Both the position numbers and the translations under genes were made by a program. The notes below the pieces were generated by a model. The model had not been told where the DNA came from. It was given only the letters and a program-made list of their open reading frames with translations, and did no database searches. A stretch of 64,000 nucleotides of DNA from Astropecten irregularis (Eukaryota > Echinodermata > Asteroidea > Paxillosida > Astropectinidae): assembly GCA_963971285.1 (NCBI GenBank), contig OZ020254.1:9548001-9612000 (forward strand), in the 5' to 3' direction. This document shows positions 12,044 through 24,500 of the stretch, piece by piece (the stretch's first letter is position 1; each line of letters opens with the position of its first letter).

Positions 12044-15000
12044 CGGAGCGTAAATTCTTTTGTTGCCACACAAAAGGCGGGCGGGGACACCGCAGCAATG
12101 GCTGATGGTATATCGTGCCGTTGGATGGTGTATACATTGAAGACGTGTATTGTGTATACATGATAGTTTTTTCAGTAAACTGTAATGCCTTATTAATGCC
12201 TTATTCAGAAAGTAAAATTATTTGAAATAGATTAGAAGCTTCTGGCTTTTCCTGCAGACATTTATTTATTTTCTGCTATATTTCCTTTTTGTTAAGGAAA
12301 TAACAGTAAAGTGATGTTCACTACTTTTCCATTAAAAAATATAAGTAGCTTGATCGCGATAGTCCCAGTAGGCCCTATAGTTTAATGCGGTCTTTTGGGC
12401 AGTCAATGGCATAAAAAGTAGCACTGTAATTATGTAAACACACAATTATGTATAATTGAATACATGACATGACAAATTTCAATCAACTGTCAGACAGAAT
12501 TGTTATTGGTACCCTTTCACCTTTATTATTGTGCTGGCAAACCTCAGTGGAAAAACTTAAAGGAACTACTACAGTGCATGTGATTATAATTCTAATTATT
12601 GTTATTTTTACATATACTTCTCAAATTCGTTAGTTTAAGCTAAAGGTTTTGAAGATTTTCTCGAAATTGAGACACAGCTGCAGGATGGAAAGGGTTTTTT
12701 TATACACGCCTATCAACTGAGTAATATTCTGCATCACTCTCATACTAATATTACACAATATTACACGGAGTGCTGATCTTTGAAAAACACCAAATTTTAG
12801 CTGCCTTTTTAAAATAAGCAATACAGCACCTGTATTTGTATGTGAACAAATTCCGATAAATATTTTCAAATTATCGAATTTAGAGTAAACAGTTTAAGTA
12901 CGATATCAGTACTATTGACATGAAAGGTTAGCCTGTTATCAAGCTTGTTATCTTGTTATCAAATTCCCTTTACATGTATACAATGTCAGTAAATGACAAC
13001 CGAAGCACATCGAGTGCCAGTTATATGTAATACGTGTATACAGCACATGGAATTTTAACTGGCGACCTGTGAAAAGCTGTGTTGATTTTGTTCAATGTAG
13101 CCGTCCCAGGTCAAAGGTTACCCTGAAATCATTATGTGACGTCAGGATTCAACTACAAAAATGCAAAGGAATGAACTTTGATCTTGCTCTTATTCATTCC
13201 AGAAATAACCCGTTCCGCTCCACTACGCTCAACAACCATTGTGTCTGGGTTTCAAGGCACAGGCATTGCGTTGCCATAGTGCAAGTTACTAGCAAGTTGT
13301 ATAGAAATCATTCGAAGTTAATAGCACCAAGTTAGTTTCCCAATTAAAGCGCAATTAGTAAACATTTTACACAAAATACTTATTAAAGCTCAAGACACAC
13401 ACCCGAAATTTATAACACTCAAATTAAACGTATCTCAAATTATCATGTTCTACATATACAAAATGTTACATTAAAGACTACGAAACAATCTAAATGACTA
13501 TAATGTATATGCCTGCAGTGTAACAAACCAAACCCACACATGTGCAAAATATGTAATTACAATAATGAAATGCATTATGTTCTTCAGCAAGTACATCATT
13601 TCTTTATTGATTTTACTACTATACGCGGAGTGATCACGTATTCACTTTGAAATTTCATCTCTACTAACACGTCCCTACACCACTAACTAACAAAAAAGAT
13701 CTGATGTAAAATGTAAAAAAAAAAAAAGGTTTTCCCGGTCTTTTTCGGCAATGAGCGGCCAATTTCATTTTCAAGCATTCGTGTTGACGCGATTTTGCCT
13801 CCTCGGTTGAAACCGTCACTCGGTTGAAACCGTCACTCGGTTTCACTTTGATGCACCCGTATTTATATTGCATTGCATTCAATATTAAATTCAACAGTCC
13901 TTCAGTTTAGCAGTGCAAAAACGGCATTCAATTCAGCACGATGCCTTAAGCCGTGGCGAATTTGAATACTGTTCGAATGGAATTTTGAATTTAAAGGCAA
14001 TTCTTTTTATTCGCCTGACGGTTGTTTACATTCACTTGCACATGAAGCGAAATCGAATGAATACGTTGAGGTGCCTTGCAGTTTCACGCGAAATGGAATG
14101 ACGCAGCGTTTAAATATCGTCCGCTCATTTGCCAAAAATGAGAGGGAAAACCTATATTATATACAATGAAAACATTAACAAATATGGAATAAACAGGCTA
14201 ATTTCTAAGTAAAAGTATTGTTAAGTAAAGCTTCCTTTTATATTGGACTTTGATGGTTTCCAGGAGCTTAAAAAACATTGTTTAAAAAAACTTGGAAAGA
14301 CTGCGAAACAATCTTACTACAACTAATTAAATGTACGAGTACAGTGTAACAAACCAAACCCAATGTGCAAAATATTAAATTACAATAATTGCATGTTCTA
14401 TAGTGAAGCTTAAAACCATAAAAACACTATCAATGATGAAGTTAAAAGTACAAACATTATACATGTATCTAAAAAAATCAAACATTGGTATAATTCTAGA
14501 TGATTTTCGATGGAAGGTGATGGTAAACCATTACACACACAAAATCATTCCATTTTCAACTGCTGGGACGGCAACCATAATTATTGTAGGGGTCTCCGTT
14601 TTCTTGTATTGTATAAATTGAGCGCTGTGTCGTTACGTTATTTCAATGACGTAATGTCCCATTTTCCGGTCCGGGGTTTCCCCTCATGAGCAATGCCCGT
14701 CTTGCAGGTTCATTGTACACTAGGCTCATTTGCATGTGACCTGGCCGTGTTGCAAAAACTCTACTACGCGGTCAACTCATAGTTCCTTATAAATAAATGC
14801 CACGAACACTAAATTGACTAAAACTAGGTTTAAACACTGAGATGTTGGGTTTTATAACAATAATGTAGTATTATATTTGTGGGTATTATAATATATAAAT
14901 GTCATATAACACGTAATGTATTGCAGAGTAGTTGTTCCCACGGGGCGTCTCACTCTTACATTATCTTTGCGCGTGTTTCCTAGAACTTCCAAGACAACGA

Positions 15001-15620
15001 CCTCGTGTGTGTAATAGATATATGTACAGTACATTATGCGTATACGATACTGTATGCACGAACAGGGGACAGCCATGATGCTTGTTGTGTGAGCATCACT
15101 CGTACATGTACTAGCTGCACCACAGCGGCGTTTCTATGACTTATTAATGACAAGGTTCCAGTGATTTGGGTGTATGTGACCCATTGTCGACCGTGACCGT
15201 GATATTCATTGGTCCGATTCCGATGGAACTTCCCCGATAGTAGGGAATAATCTTAGCTCGAGGGTCAAGTCAAGATCAAATCAAATCCAATCAACCAATC
15301 AACCAATGATGATGTCGGAATAAATTACTGAACCAAGAAAATTATCAAGTTAGCCAGCTTCCATACTTTATTGAGTGGACGAACTCCAACCCTGGAAACT
15401 AGCAGGGCAGGTTACCACCACATTATAAACCCATTATTTTTAACATAATTCAAAACAAATTTGATGAAAAAATAGCAACTTTTCAGGAACAGACTATTCA
15501 GAAATAATCGGATGAACTACATGTATTAAAATTTAACCAAGGTTAATAGTTTCTTAATGAGACATCGAACTGACGAATAAAATTGTGAGTAAGACTTGAA
15601 GCTATGCATAGTGGAAGTAC

Positions 15621-15819
15621 TGAAAGAAAGATAAGTTTGCGGTGACACCGTGCAATCTCTTCTGTGAGAGCACGGTGTGGTTCTGAGAAGAACCGGTGAC
15701 TCAGTCACTCTCCTGAGGACGAACAGAGCACACTGTTCGGAACGTCGAGATAATACCACCGGTTCCGCTCAGAACCACACACTCTTACATGGTGTCACCG
15801 CAAACATATCTTTCTTTCA
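15621..15819. repeat. 199-bp element with 29-bp inverted ends
   Basis: TGAAAGAAAGATAAGTTTGC... at the left is the inverse of ...GCAAACATATCTTTCTTTCA at the right. A further internal inverted pair is GTGTGGTTCTGAG / CTCAGAACCACAC. It starts about 150 bases downstream of the stop of the orphan gene on the minus strand, so it may lie in or near its 3' UTR. A related fragment is at 42279-42395. Confidence 0.8.
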
Positions 15820-15972
15820 AATAAAATCGTAATTGTCTATCCTTTAATTTAGTTTGGCAAAACAATCCACAGACTGGGCATCGGCTTTGCCTTTAAACGA
15901 GGCTATTAAAAGATAAACGTCCCCTCCTGTCCCCCCATGTTTTGGTTTCATCTTCAAGATGCACGTCGCACT

Positions 15973-18426
15973 TTAGTCTTTTAATTTTCTGGTTTCCCCA
16001 AAGTGCTCAAGATCTGCCTCGATCTGTTTGTTTCTTGCCGACTCGTAGCAGCTTTGGGAGGCGGGCGATCTCAGTGCGAGGATCGCCGTGGGTACGACGC
16101 CGGCGATTATTACCGATGAGAAGAGCTCGACAGTGGAGGGCAATTCGCTAAGGGAGTCAATTAAGATGAGAATCGACATCCCGAAACCAATAGCCACTGC
16201 GATCACCAGGAGCTCGAAGAATGTCGAGGCAACCTGAACCCTGATGGGTCGGTATTTTTCAACCAGTAACCAGAAAAGATCCAGTTCCAGGGTCGGTGTG
16301 TCGCTGGCGTTGACTTTGATCAGAGAGTTATGCTTGGGTGGCGTCTGGCCTGCCGGTTGCTTCTTCTTGGCTGCTTTATCCGTCTCCTCTGCCATGTCCA
16401 TAACCTCTTTGAACAGGTTACAGTACCCTTCATAGAACGAAGTGATGGCAGTGACAACGAAGCCAGCAAATGCCACAACAAGCAGAATGTTGGGCCCCAC
16501 CGCTTCGGCGTTAACGACGAAGCCCATGAAGAAATAACCAATAAGCTCGGCGATGTACACGAATGTGGCCACTGTCTTAAAGAACCAAGCAATGGACGCA
16601 ATTACAAAGAGAAAGCAACACATAATCTCTAAGCATGAGACGTCGTTTAGTATGCTTTGTAAAGATCTCGTCATGCAGTACAGCAAAGGAAGGCAATTGA
16701 ATCCAAAAAAGACGATGATAGCAAGTGGCGGATATATTATATTCGTGATCACGAAGAGGAAAACACGGAGGGCAGTCCGTGGGCGATTTGGAGCTCCTAC
16801 TTTATTTGTTATATGGCCCCATAGCCAACCGAAAAATACGAACTTCCAGGCTGTCCAGTTGAGACCCATCTTTGCCCTCCAGGCCATGTAATAAAAGAAA
16901 GCTTGGGAGTTATCAAGGGGAGTAGCTGGTGCCTCTAAGTTATCGGATGCTCTAACCATAACAATGTATTTATACGCAGTGTTGGATTCTTCTGGATCGC
17001 TCCCCTCGGATGTCGGTACTTGTGCATCCGGCCTGGACTCGCCCGTTCCATCACCTACATCAACAACCGCTGTGGGCTCAGGCACGCCGCCACTCCCTCC
17101 TTGGTCTCCCTTGGAGGACTGGCTTCTCTCCCTCTCCCTGAGAAGAAGATTCACAAACTTACGCCCCGATAAGCACATGCCCAGAAAAGTAAATGCGGCG
17201 ACGACAATGATGAGATTGAGGAGGACGTGCCAAACGACTTGGAGCGGGGCGTTGATTGGACCATGTTGGTAGTACGCTCTATGTCTCTTCGCGAAGCCCT
17301 CCATGTCCGACAGGAAGGACACTAGGACAGGAATGTACTGAATGATCGTGAAAAGCAAAATGAATACTGTCCACCTGATTGATGTTACAATGAAGGGTTT
17401 AGTGTCCTTCCTCCAGAAACACAGTACGTATTTCAGTCCGAGCGGTAGATCGGAAACCAGGCTGATCCTCTCCTTGCCGTCATCACTGTCGATTTCTGGT
17501 GGATTCTTCTGGACGAAAAAGGACACCGCCATCGGTGAGAACAAGGCCAAGATGAACCCCCCAGCGAAGATCCAAACTAGCCAGTACTGAGTAGGAACCA
17601 GTCTTTCCGTCATGTCCGAATCCGTTATGTTGGAATCCATCAGCATGTCCGAATCCTCTAACCAGCAATCGAAGGCAGTGCTCGCTTGCATCATGATGTA
17701 TGACGAAAGGGGGAAGTAGTAAAAAGCGGCGCCTGGCAAATTTAGTTCCTCCCTCCCCAACTGTTTCTCCAGACAGATCAGCATCTCGTCTTTACCACCA
17801 TCATCGTCCATTGTGTTATCCACATCTTTACCAACGTCCAGTAAAAGTTTGGCAATCGCTCCAACTCTTTCCTCGTCCTCAGCATCTGCGTCAAAACAGC
17901 CGTGTATCTTCAGCACCACAGAGTACACACCTTTGCCCAGAAGTGTCAGTGAAAGCTGGTAGAAATCGAAGGGTGACGACAGAAGGAGTTTACCCTTTCC
18001 ACCCTTGGCCCACACCCATCTCAAAGGGTCGATGATGTTTTCACTGTCTTCAAGATAGGCTGTATTGGGGTCTGCGAACTTTTCGTCGACGAAATCCAGT
18101 TTCATGTATACGAAAATGGCCCCCTTTTTAAGTACGAGAGTACGAAAGTCCTTTAGACTATCAGCACACACAGACAACGACGTGCCGTTGCAAGGGGGTG
18201 GCTCGGGGGGTCCGGTGCTGGTGTAAGCCGGCGTTTTCTCATTGGTTTTTGAAGTCGTGTAACCAGGGCTGCTGGTTGCTGCTGCTGGCGGCTCAGGGGG
18301 ACCAGTGCTAGTGTAGGCTGGTGGTTTCTCACTGGTTTCTGCATAACCAGGGGTGCTGGTTGTCTGGCAGTGGATTTGTCCAAAGGCAATCAACAACACG
18401 TGAAGGGCAACGACAAGGCAAACCAT
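15973..18426 (-). CDS. Orphan intronless multi-pass membrane protein, 817 residues
   Basis: Not recognised. A single uninterrupted frame runs from ATG at 18426 to the stop at 15973. Residues 1-20 form a signal peptide (LVVALHVLLIAFG core). Residues 26-77 contain two near-identical Pro/Thr-rich repeats sharing PAYTSTGPPEPP, likely O-glycosylated. Residues 80-280 are a putative luminal or extracellular domain with six cysteines. About nine hydrophobic segments follow, near 281-303, 348-372, 396-418, 553-583, 599-625, 627-640, 645-665, 731-757 and 765-786. Acidic and glycine-rich (about 435-485) and lysine-rich (about 675-700) loops separate them. No transporter, channel or GPCR signature is evident. 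A gene this long without introns, among genes averaging ten exons, suggests a retrocopy or lineage-expanded family. A TTTAAT (ATTAAA on the coding strand) at 15843-15848 could be its poly(A) signal. Confidence 0.85.
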   Translation of the reverse strand: MVCLVVALHVLLIAFGQIHCQTTSTPGYAETSEKPPAYTSTGPPEPPAAATSSPGYTTSKTNEKTPAYTSTGPPEPPPCNGTSLSVCADSLKDFRTLVLKKGAIFVYMKLDFVDEKFADPNTAYLEDSENIIDPLRWVWAKGGKGKLLLSSPFDFYQLSLTLLGKGVYSVVLKIHGCFDADAEDEERVGAIAKLLLDVGKDVDNTMDDDGGKDEMLICLEKQLGREELNLPGAAFYYFPLSSYIMMQASTAFDCWLEDSDMLMDSNITDSDMTERLVPTQYWLVWIFAGGFILALFSPMAVSFFVQKNPPEIDSDDGKERISLVSDLPLGLKYVLCFWRKDTKPFIVTSIRWTVFILLFTIIQYIPVLVSFLSDMEGFAKRHRAYYQHGPINAPLQVVWHVLLNLIIVVAAFTFLGMCLSGRKFVNLLLRERERSQSSKGDQGGSGGVPEPTAVVDVGDGTGESRPDAQVPTSEGSDPEESNTAYKYIVMVRASDNLEAPATPLDNSQAFFYYMAWRAKMGLNWTAWKFVFFGWLWGHITNKVGAPNRPRTALRVFLFVITNIIYPPLAIIVFFGFNCLPLLYCMTRSLQSILNDVSCLEIMCCFLFVIASIAWFFKTVATFVYIAELIGYFFMGFVVNAEAVGPNILLVVAFAGFVVTAITSFYEGYCNLFKEVMDMAEETDKAAKKKQPAGQTPPKHNSLIKVNASDTPTLELDLFWLLVEKYRPIRVQVASTFFELLVIAVAIGFGMSILILIDSLSELPSTVELFSSVIIAGVVPTAILALRSPASQSCYESARNKQIEADLEHFGETRKLKD

Positions 18427-19280
18427 GTTGTTGTCTTTTCAACGTTCTTCGCAGAATTTAACTTTAAGTTCTGACTTGATTTAAGATGGGACCTATCATT
18501 AGCACAAAATCCTGTCCTCTGCAGTAAGTGAGTTCGGGAAGGCTTGCTGACATGTGAAGAGTGGCGTATATTTTTCAGTAACCGTTGGGATCAGTGAAAA
18601 ATTACTGATGGATATAAGAATATCTTGCTCATATATTACATCCGTGTTCCTCCTGTCGTTCTACAAGCTACAATGTGTTTTGCACTGTATATGCACAGAC
18701 ACTACTACGTTGCATAAGTATCTCTTTTAAGAGTAAGGTGGTGGACGGTTAGGGGTGCACAGTGGGTTCCCACGGAGTTTTGCCCAAAATACACCAACGC
18801 TCCCGTTCATATGCAAATCAACGGTGTGACCGTGGGCCGTTTGTAGTGCCGGTATAATAAAGGTAGGCATAGGCGTTATGTAATGAGTGTTATTACAAAT
18901 AAAACCAAAAGCCATTTCTTAAGGATGAAGAATTATATCGACTATAGTTTGAGTGCCCATACCCCCCCCCCCCCCCCCCCATTTCAATTTGGCCCAAAGT
19001 GACAAACAAACAGGAAAGGCAACAGTTATAGGCTATATACGGATTTTTGCCCTTTTTGTGACTTTTTAAAATAAAAATTATCATTTATAGTGAAGAAAAC
19101 GAACAATCAAAGTACATGTACATGTACTTGATAATACTTATAGTTATACATAAAATTATACATATTAAGATTATTAAAAATAATTGATAATTTTATTACG
19201 ATACACTAAATTTGTATAACCCCTTTCAACTTAGTTAAGCTTTTAGATGAGGCGTTTCGTGTTTTCACACTCACTTCGTG

Positions 19281-19607
19281 TTTAGGTAGTATCATACTTT
19301 CAGGTAGCATACCAAAACATCTTCACATATTTACCTATAACTTACAGGGTATCAAGATGGTGATGGTGGAAACATACAGTTAAAGTAATTTTGCCTGAAA
19401 TGCTGTATTTATCCAGAAAAGAGTAAAACCAGTGACCAAAATGGTTTTTGATCTTTTAAAGATCAAAAATAAAAGAGAAAACACTGTGTCCGTTTTTCAC
19501 TGTTTTCTCAAAAAGTGGGTACCGCATGGGACTGAAACTTTCACAGATATTTTTGCCCATGACTCTGTATTTCTTTGACAAAAACCAAAGTATGATATTA
19601 CCTTTAA
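19281..19607 (+). repeat. MITE family A, copy 5
   Basis: Full-length copy. Left end TTTAGGTAGTATCATACTTT, central GATCTTTTAAAGATC, right end CCAAAGTATGATATTACCTTTAA. Confidence 0.88.
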
Positions 19608-20533
19608 ACAAAAGTTGGGTAAAAAAAAAAAAAAAAGGTGAACAAGATAATTATGCATGTTTGTATTTCCGTTTGTATTTAATACTTTGTACATATTTTG
19701 TCTGTTTGTATTGAGTTTCTCCAGTTTATTCTTCTCCAGTTTCCCCTTAGTCCTAAATTTACTGAGGTGCAAGTGCAAGGCATCTTGCTAGGTATATATA
19801 GGCCTAGCTAGGTTTTAATTGGAATTTGCATATATGTGAGAAGTGAATGCTTTTTCACAAAGTCGAATTTGCATGGCGTTTATAGCCTTGACGGGACGCT
19901 TTTGAATGCACGGCCACACACTCAGCAAGGCTGGCTAATAGGCTTTCTAAATTTGAAAGACCGGATTCGTGGAAATATCGAATTGTGATTCAATAACGAA
20001 ATCTAACGACTCTGGGATATGTAGACGAGCATTCAGTCATTTGAAAACCAACTCGTGTTATAAGTGAATGCCTTCGCTGAAAATGGCCGGGGTCGATATA
20101 TTCTCAACTACGTAATGTGGAGAACAAACCCCATTAATATGCTAATTCGTGGAGGGCACTCAACAGCATAGGTGTATACCGATATACACTGTAGTTTTAG
20201 TTCCCATGCAATCCCACCTTCCCTCTCGTTGGCCCATGCAAAGTAACTATAACCACGGAGGATGCTATATAACAAACAAAACATACGTACAAACATTCAT
20301 TTTCAAAAGATAACTTTATTTCAACTAAGTTCTTTCAGAAAATGATACATTAAAGGAAAAACAAAAACTAACGATTTGCAAATAAAAGGATTATGAGGAG
20401 ATCAAGTGAGAATAGAGTATAATGACTGGGTAACTAGTCGAGCAATAAAGATGCATGTAAACATATATTATGTCTGAGAAAAATAAACCAAGAAAGGCAA
20501 CAGTTACCCATTATCAGAAATATGTGGCCTTTT

Positions 20534-20925
20534 TTAAAGGAATGGGCCTACTATCATACTTAAGCTAATATGTAGCATACCGAAACAGATATTTTCACAG
20601 ATTTACCTATATAAGGCCCTGTAACTTAGACTGAGGGTATAAAGATCAAACGTGGTGATGGTAGAAACACAATTTTTCTGCCCGACATGTTTATCCAGAA
20701 AATAGTACAACCAATTACCGAAAACATTTTTGAACTTTTGATCTTTAAAAAGGAAAAAATAACGGTGACAAGATTACTGTGGGCGTTTTCACTGTTTTCT
20801 CAAAAAGTGGGCACCGTATGGGACTGAACATTTCACATAATGGCTGTCATTGTATCTTCCTTGATATTTTGACATGATGAATCTGCACTCAACAAAATGC
20901 AAAGCATGATAAAACTTACTAAATG
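20534..20925 (+). repeat. MITE family A, diverged copy 6
   Basis: Left TTAAAGG with a small insertion before CTACTATCATACTT. The internal block GGGCACCGTATGGGACTGAA is conserved and the right end is degenerate (AAAGCATGATAAAACTTA). Confidence 0.75.
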
Positions 20926-21538
20926 AAATGATTTTGTTGCATAATTGGAATGTTCTTTTTCTTGTTAAAGAATTAATCTTCCTCTGAAAATTGTGTGTAA
21001 TTAATGATTCTTTTTCGAACGTTCTTCAGTACAGTTTTGGCTCTATAAGAAGACTTTTTTATTGAGGTCCATGCAATCTTCCATGTAACCATGGCCATTA
21101 CGCTTAGGCCTATATTGGTTTTTGAGAGTCTACTGTCTTTTCGTGTTGTCATTTTGGTTTAATAAAGCGTTTTTGTCACCGTCGCTTTCACCATCTACCC
21201 AATGACCCAATTATTGCAACCTGCTCCACCCCAACCAAAATAATTACCACCACTTTGCCCCGCCCACAACTTGGGAACAGGCACAAAGGTCACAAAATTC
21301 GACAGAATCGTCTGGTAGCAGCACAGTCAGTTTAAATCACGTGAATACTGACGTTCAAGCTGTGGATGCCATACTGGTGAAATCTAAACTGGTAACCATC
21401 GTCAATTTCACACGGGGTAACCTTACTGCTTGAGTCGAGGCAGGATACCAGTTGTCATTCCACAATATCTCGAGTTTGCAAGTTGGAAGAAGTTGTGGCC
21501 TACTAAACTTCTAAAGTGAGGAGAAATTTCGCTGGAAA

Positions 21539-24500
21539 ATGGCCACAAACGGAGGAGATAACGCGGACAATACAGCTTTGGTTCCGACTGGTTTAGAGGC
21601 TGTTTACTCTGCGTGTAGAAGTCTTTATCCTGATCAGTTAAATCCACTACAAGTCACTGCTGTTGTCAAGTTTTGGTAAGTTCAAGTTCTTGTCAACACT
21701 GATTTGTGAGGCCTATACAACAACTGATGCAGTGAACTGAATCATAAATATCACATTATTGGTAATTCTGTGATTGTGGACTAGTTTGGCCCCAAAGTAT
21801 AAGGAAAGGAAAACAACTTAAAATAGGTTTTAGTTCTACTGCTCTTATTCTTAAAAACGCTAGATTTCTGCAAAATTTCATTTAACGTTAGGGGCCACTA
21901 AAAATTTTCAATGTTTTTGAATTTCGATTTTTTTTTCCAAATTGTTTTGAACAACCCACCCACCCACCCCCAATTTCAATTAAAAAAACCCTGATTTTTC
22001 AACAAGTAAATTGTACATTTTATATACATTCAAATGCATGTTAAAACTATACTGCAACACAGTATGACAATATAATGGCTGGAATTGCAATAAAAATGTG
22101 CAGGTAAATGATACATCAATATATGTATAATTGTCCGTTATATAATTTCACATTATTAGCAACTGGTGTTCAATGTTCTCTGTGTGTTTTGTTAGGCTAA
22201 ATACGCCTAGTACCCTGCTACATTTGCGTGGCATATTGGTCACCGCTGCAAGCGCCTGCCTTCCAAGTCTACGAGTAAAAACCACCATCTTCCATGATGT
22301 TTCACCCAATGTGCACAATAATGTATCGCTCAGTCTGTATATGGAAACGAAGTTGAAAAAGATTGCATTTTTGGAATGCTGGTGCGGCGCTGCGCGCGCG
22401 ATGGATACATGTATTTTCTCAGGCAAGTCAGATAAAAATTCTGAATTTTAATACAAAAAGTTAATTTCGATTAACAATTTGCTTTCCTTGACCCACCCAC
22501 CCTCTATTTCGAAAAAAAAATTGAAATTCAAAAACAGTGAAAATTTTGAGTGGCCCCTTAGGCCTAACGTTAAACATTTTTGCATTTTTAATTTTCAGAT
22601 TTTTTAACCTTGATTTTCTGAATGTTTATTTGGTTTTAAGAAAGAAGAGGAAGAATGAGAAACCTTTATTGGGGTCCGCTAGACCGGGTAACTGGGGCGC
22701 TGAACTCACTTTTTGGCACAATTCTCATAGATTTTCAAACTTGAAAACTGCCTGTGAGTCGCGCGACGCCTGGTTAGTTCAAAGCCTAGCCCCACACATA
22801 GGACTGTAGATGGCTCTCTTTTAAACTCTGTATCTCTCTGGTCGCCATTCACAGCCCTACTTCAAGGCATGACTTAAACGCGCCAGATCCAAAGTGCAGA
22901 ATTGTCACAAACTTTCAATTTCAATATCTTCTTAAATAAAGAATACAGGACAATTTCAATTACACTTTCATATTCATCAGACTTTGAGTTTTCACCCCAG
23001 TCCCTTAAAGTTTTCCAAAACCATACAATTTCCCGTGTATTTCACCATAAAAATAGCAGGTTGTGGAATTGATATGCCGACAGTGGACGTCTTCATATTG
23101 AAAAATTACGAGTACCAGCGAAGCAACACTTTGTGCATCTCATTTCAGGGCACCCGACATGACATGCACAACACTGGTCCCCATTTAGACTATTCTTGCA
23201 TATAAGGGATGAGCAGGAAACCAATGAAGTGATTGCCTGTCGGGTGCCTAGACTTCTGACACACGAAGCGTTGCCCTGATATACTCATCATTTTTCAATA
23301 TGGTGACGTCCACTGTCGGCATATCAATTCCACAACCTGGAATTTTTACGGTGAAATACATGGGAAATTGTACGGTTTTGGAAAACTTGTTTTTCATTTC
23401 CTTACAGTTTTAGAACCCAAGGATTTACACCGTCCATTTGATTATATACTTGCTGTTTTATCACAGGTTGGGCGGCCCAGACCCTCTGGATTACATCAGT
23501 ATGTACAGTAACCCAGGCCTTCCTGAGAGAGGTATACCCCCACACTGGCACTACATCAGTTTTGGTCTCTCCGATCTCTATGGCGACGGTCGAGTCCATG
23601 AGTGAGTTTTTGTGTTATCAATCTTATCCAGGTTTGACTGCAACTGGAATTTGTATATTTATATTATAACTTAAAGGTAGTATCATACATTGGTAAGAAA
23701 CCAAAACGATAATGTTCACAGATTTACGTATAACTTAGGGTATGAAGATGGTGGTGGTAGAAACATACCGTTTAAAAATGTCCATCTGAAATGGTGTATT
23801 TTTCCAGAAATGAGTAATACAACAACCGAAAATCTTTTTGATGTTTTAAAAGATCAAAAATAAAAGAGAAAAGACTTCAGAAATACTGTGACTGTTTTTC
23901 TGTGTTTTCTCGAAAACTGGGTACCGTATGGGACTGAAATGTTCACAAATGACTGTTACTGTATCTTCCTTGATATATTTGCCGATGAATGTGTATTTCT
24001 TTGACAAAAACTAATTATTATTGTTAATTATTGTTATTATTGTTAAAGCTTATTAATTTCCTTTTGTGTTTTGCTTTGTTATTTTGTGTGTTGTGGGCGA
24101 TGAGCGTCAAGCATGGCGGATACCGGCGCCTCAGGCCTTGATTTTTAAGGAGAGTGAGAGTGATCACTCTCCTCCACTCTCCTTAATGTTTTCCAAGGAG
24201 AGCGAAAAAAAGAGCTCCTTAACAATTTAAGGAGAGCTGCCCTTTTTTCAAAACATCACATACATTTTTCCAGCTGACATTTACCCTTTATGGAAAATAC
24301 AAAAATAGTATTATCTTTTGATAATCTTTTTCAACAGGACAAGTAAAATTCTCTCTTTTTTGACACCGGACACATGCAAAAACTTGGTTTAGCAAGAGCA
24401 AACTGCTCTCTTTATTAGTATGAGTAGGCCCTATGTTGATTTAAGGAGTTGAATTTGCAGCTCAAACTTGATTTTTGTTAGTGAGAGCAAATCACTCTCC

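Larger units (their letters stand above)
11660..15972. other. Intergenic, transporter to orphan membrane gene
   Basis: AT-rich DNA without a supportable gene. It holds a C/A homopolymer junction at 11843-11864, a 73-bp inverted repeat at 11971-12043 and a tandem 17-bp duplication (ACTCGGTTGAAACCGTC type) at 13804-13842. A diverged direct duplication of roughly 100 bp lies at 13480-13580 and 14300-14402, and a terminal-inverted-repeat element at 15621-15819. Open frames here are under 95 codons and lack splice or family support. Confidence 0.6.
18427..21538. other. Intergenic, divergent between orphan membrane gene and SUFU
   Basis: Contains the two outward-facing promoters. A poly-C run lies at about 18963-18980, and family A copies at 19281-19607 and 20534-20925. 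Short direct TGTACA-type repeats are near 19110. No gene is supported. Confidence 0.55.

Noticed and set aside
22148-22451. 92-codon frames on both strands as a gene
   Set aside because: They lie entirely within a 667-bp transposon in a SUFU intron. Kept only as a possible element-encoded remnant.
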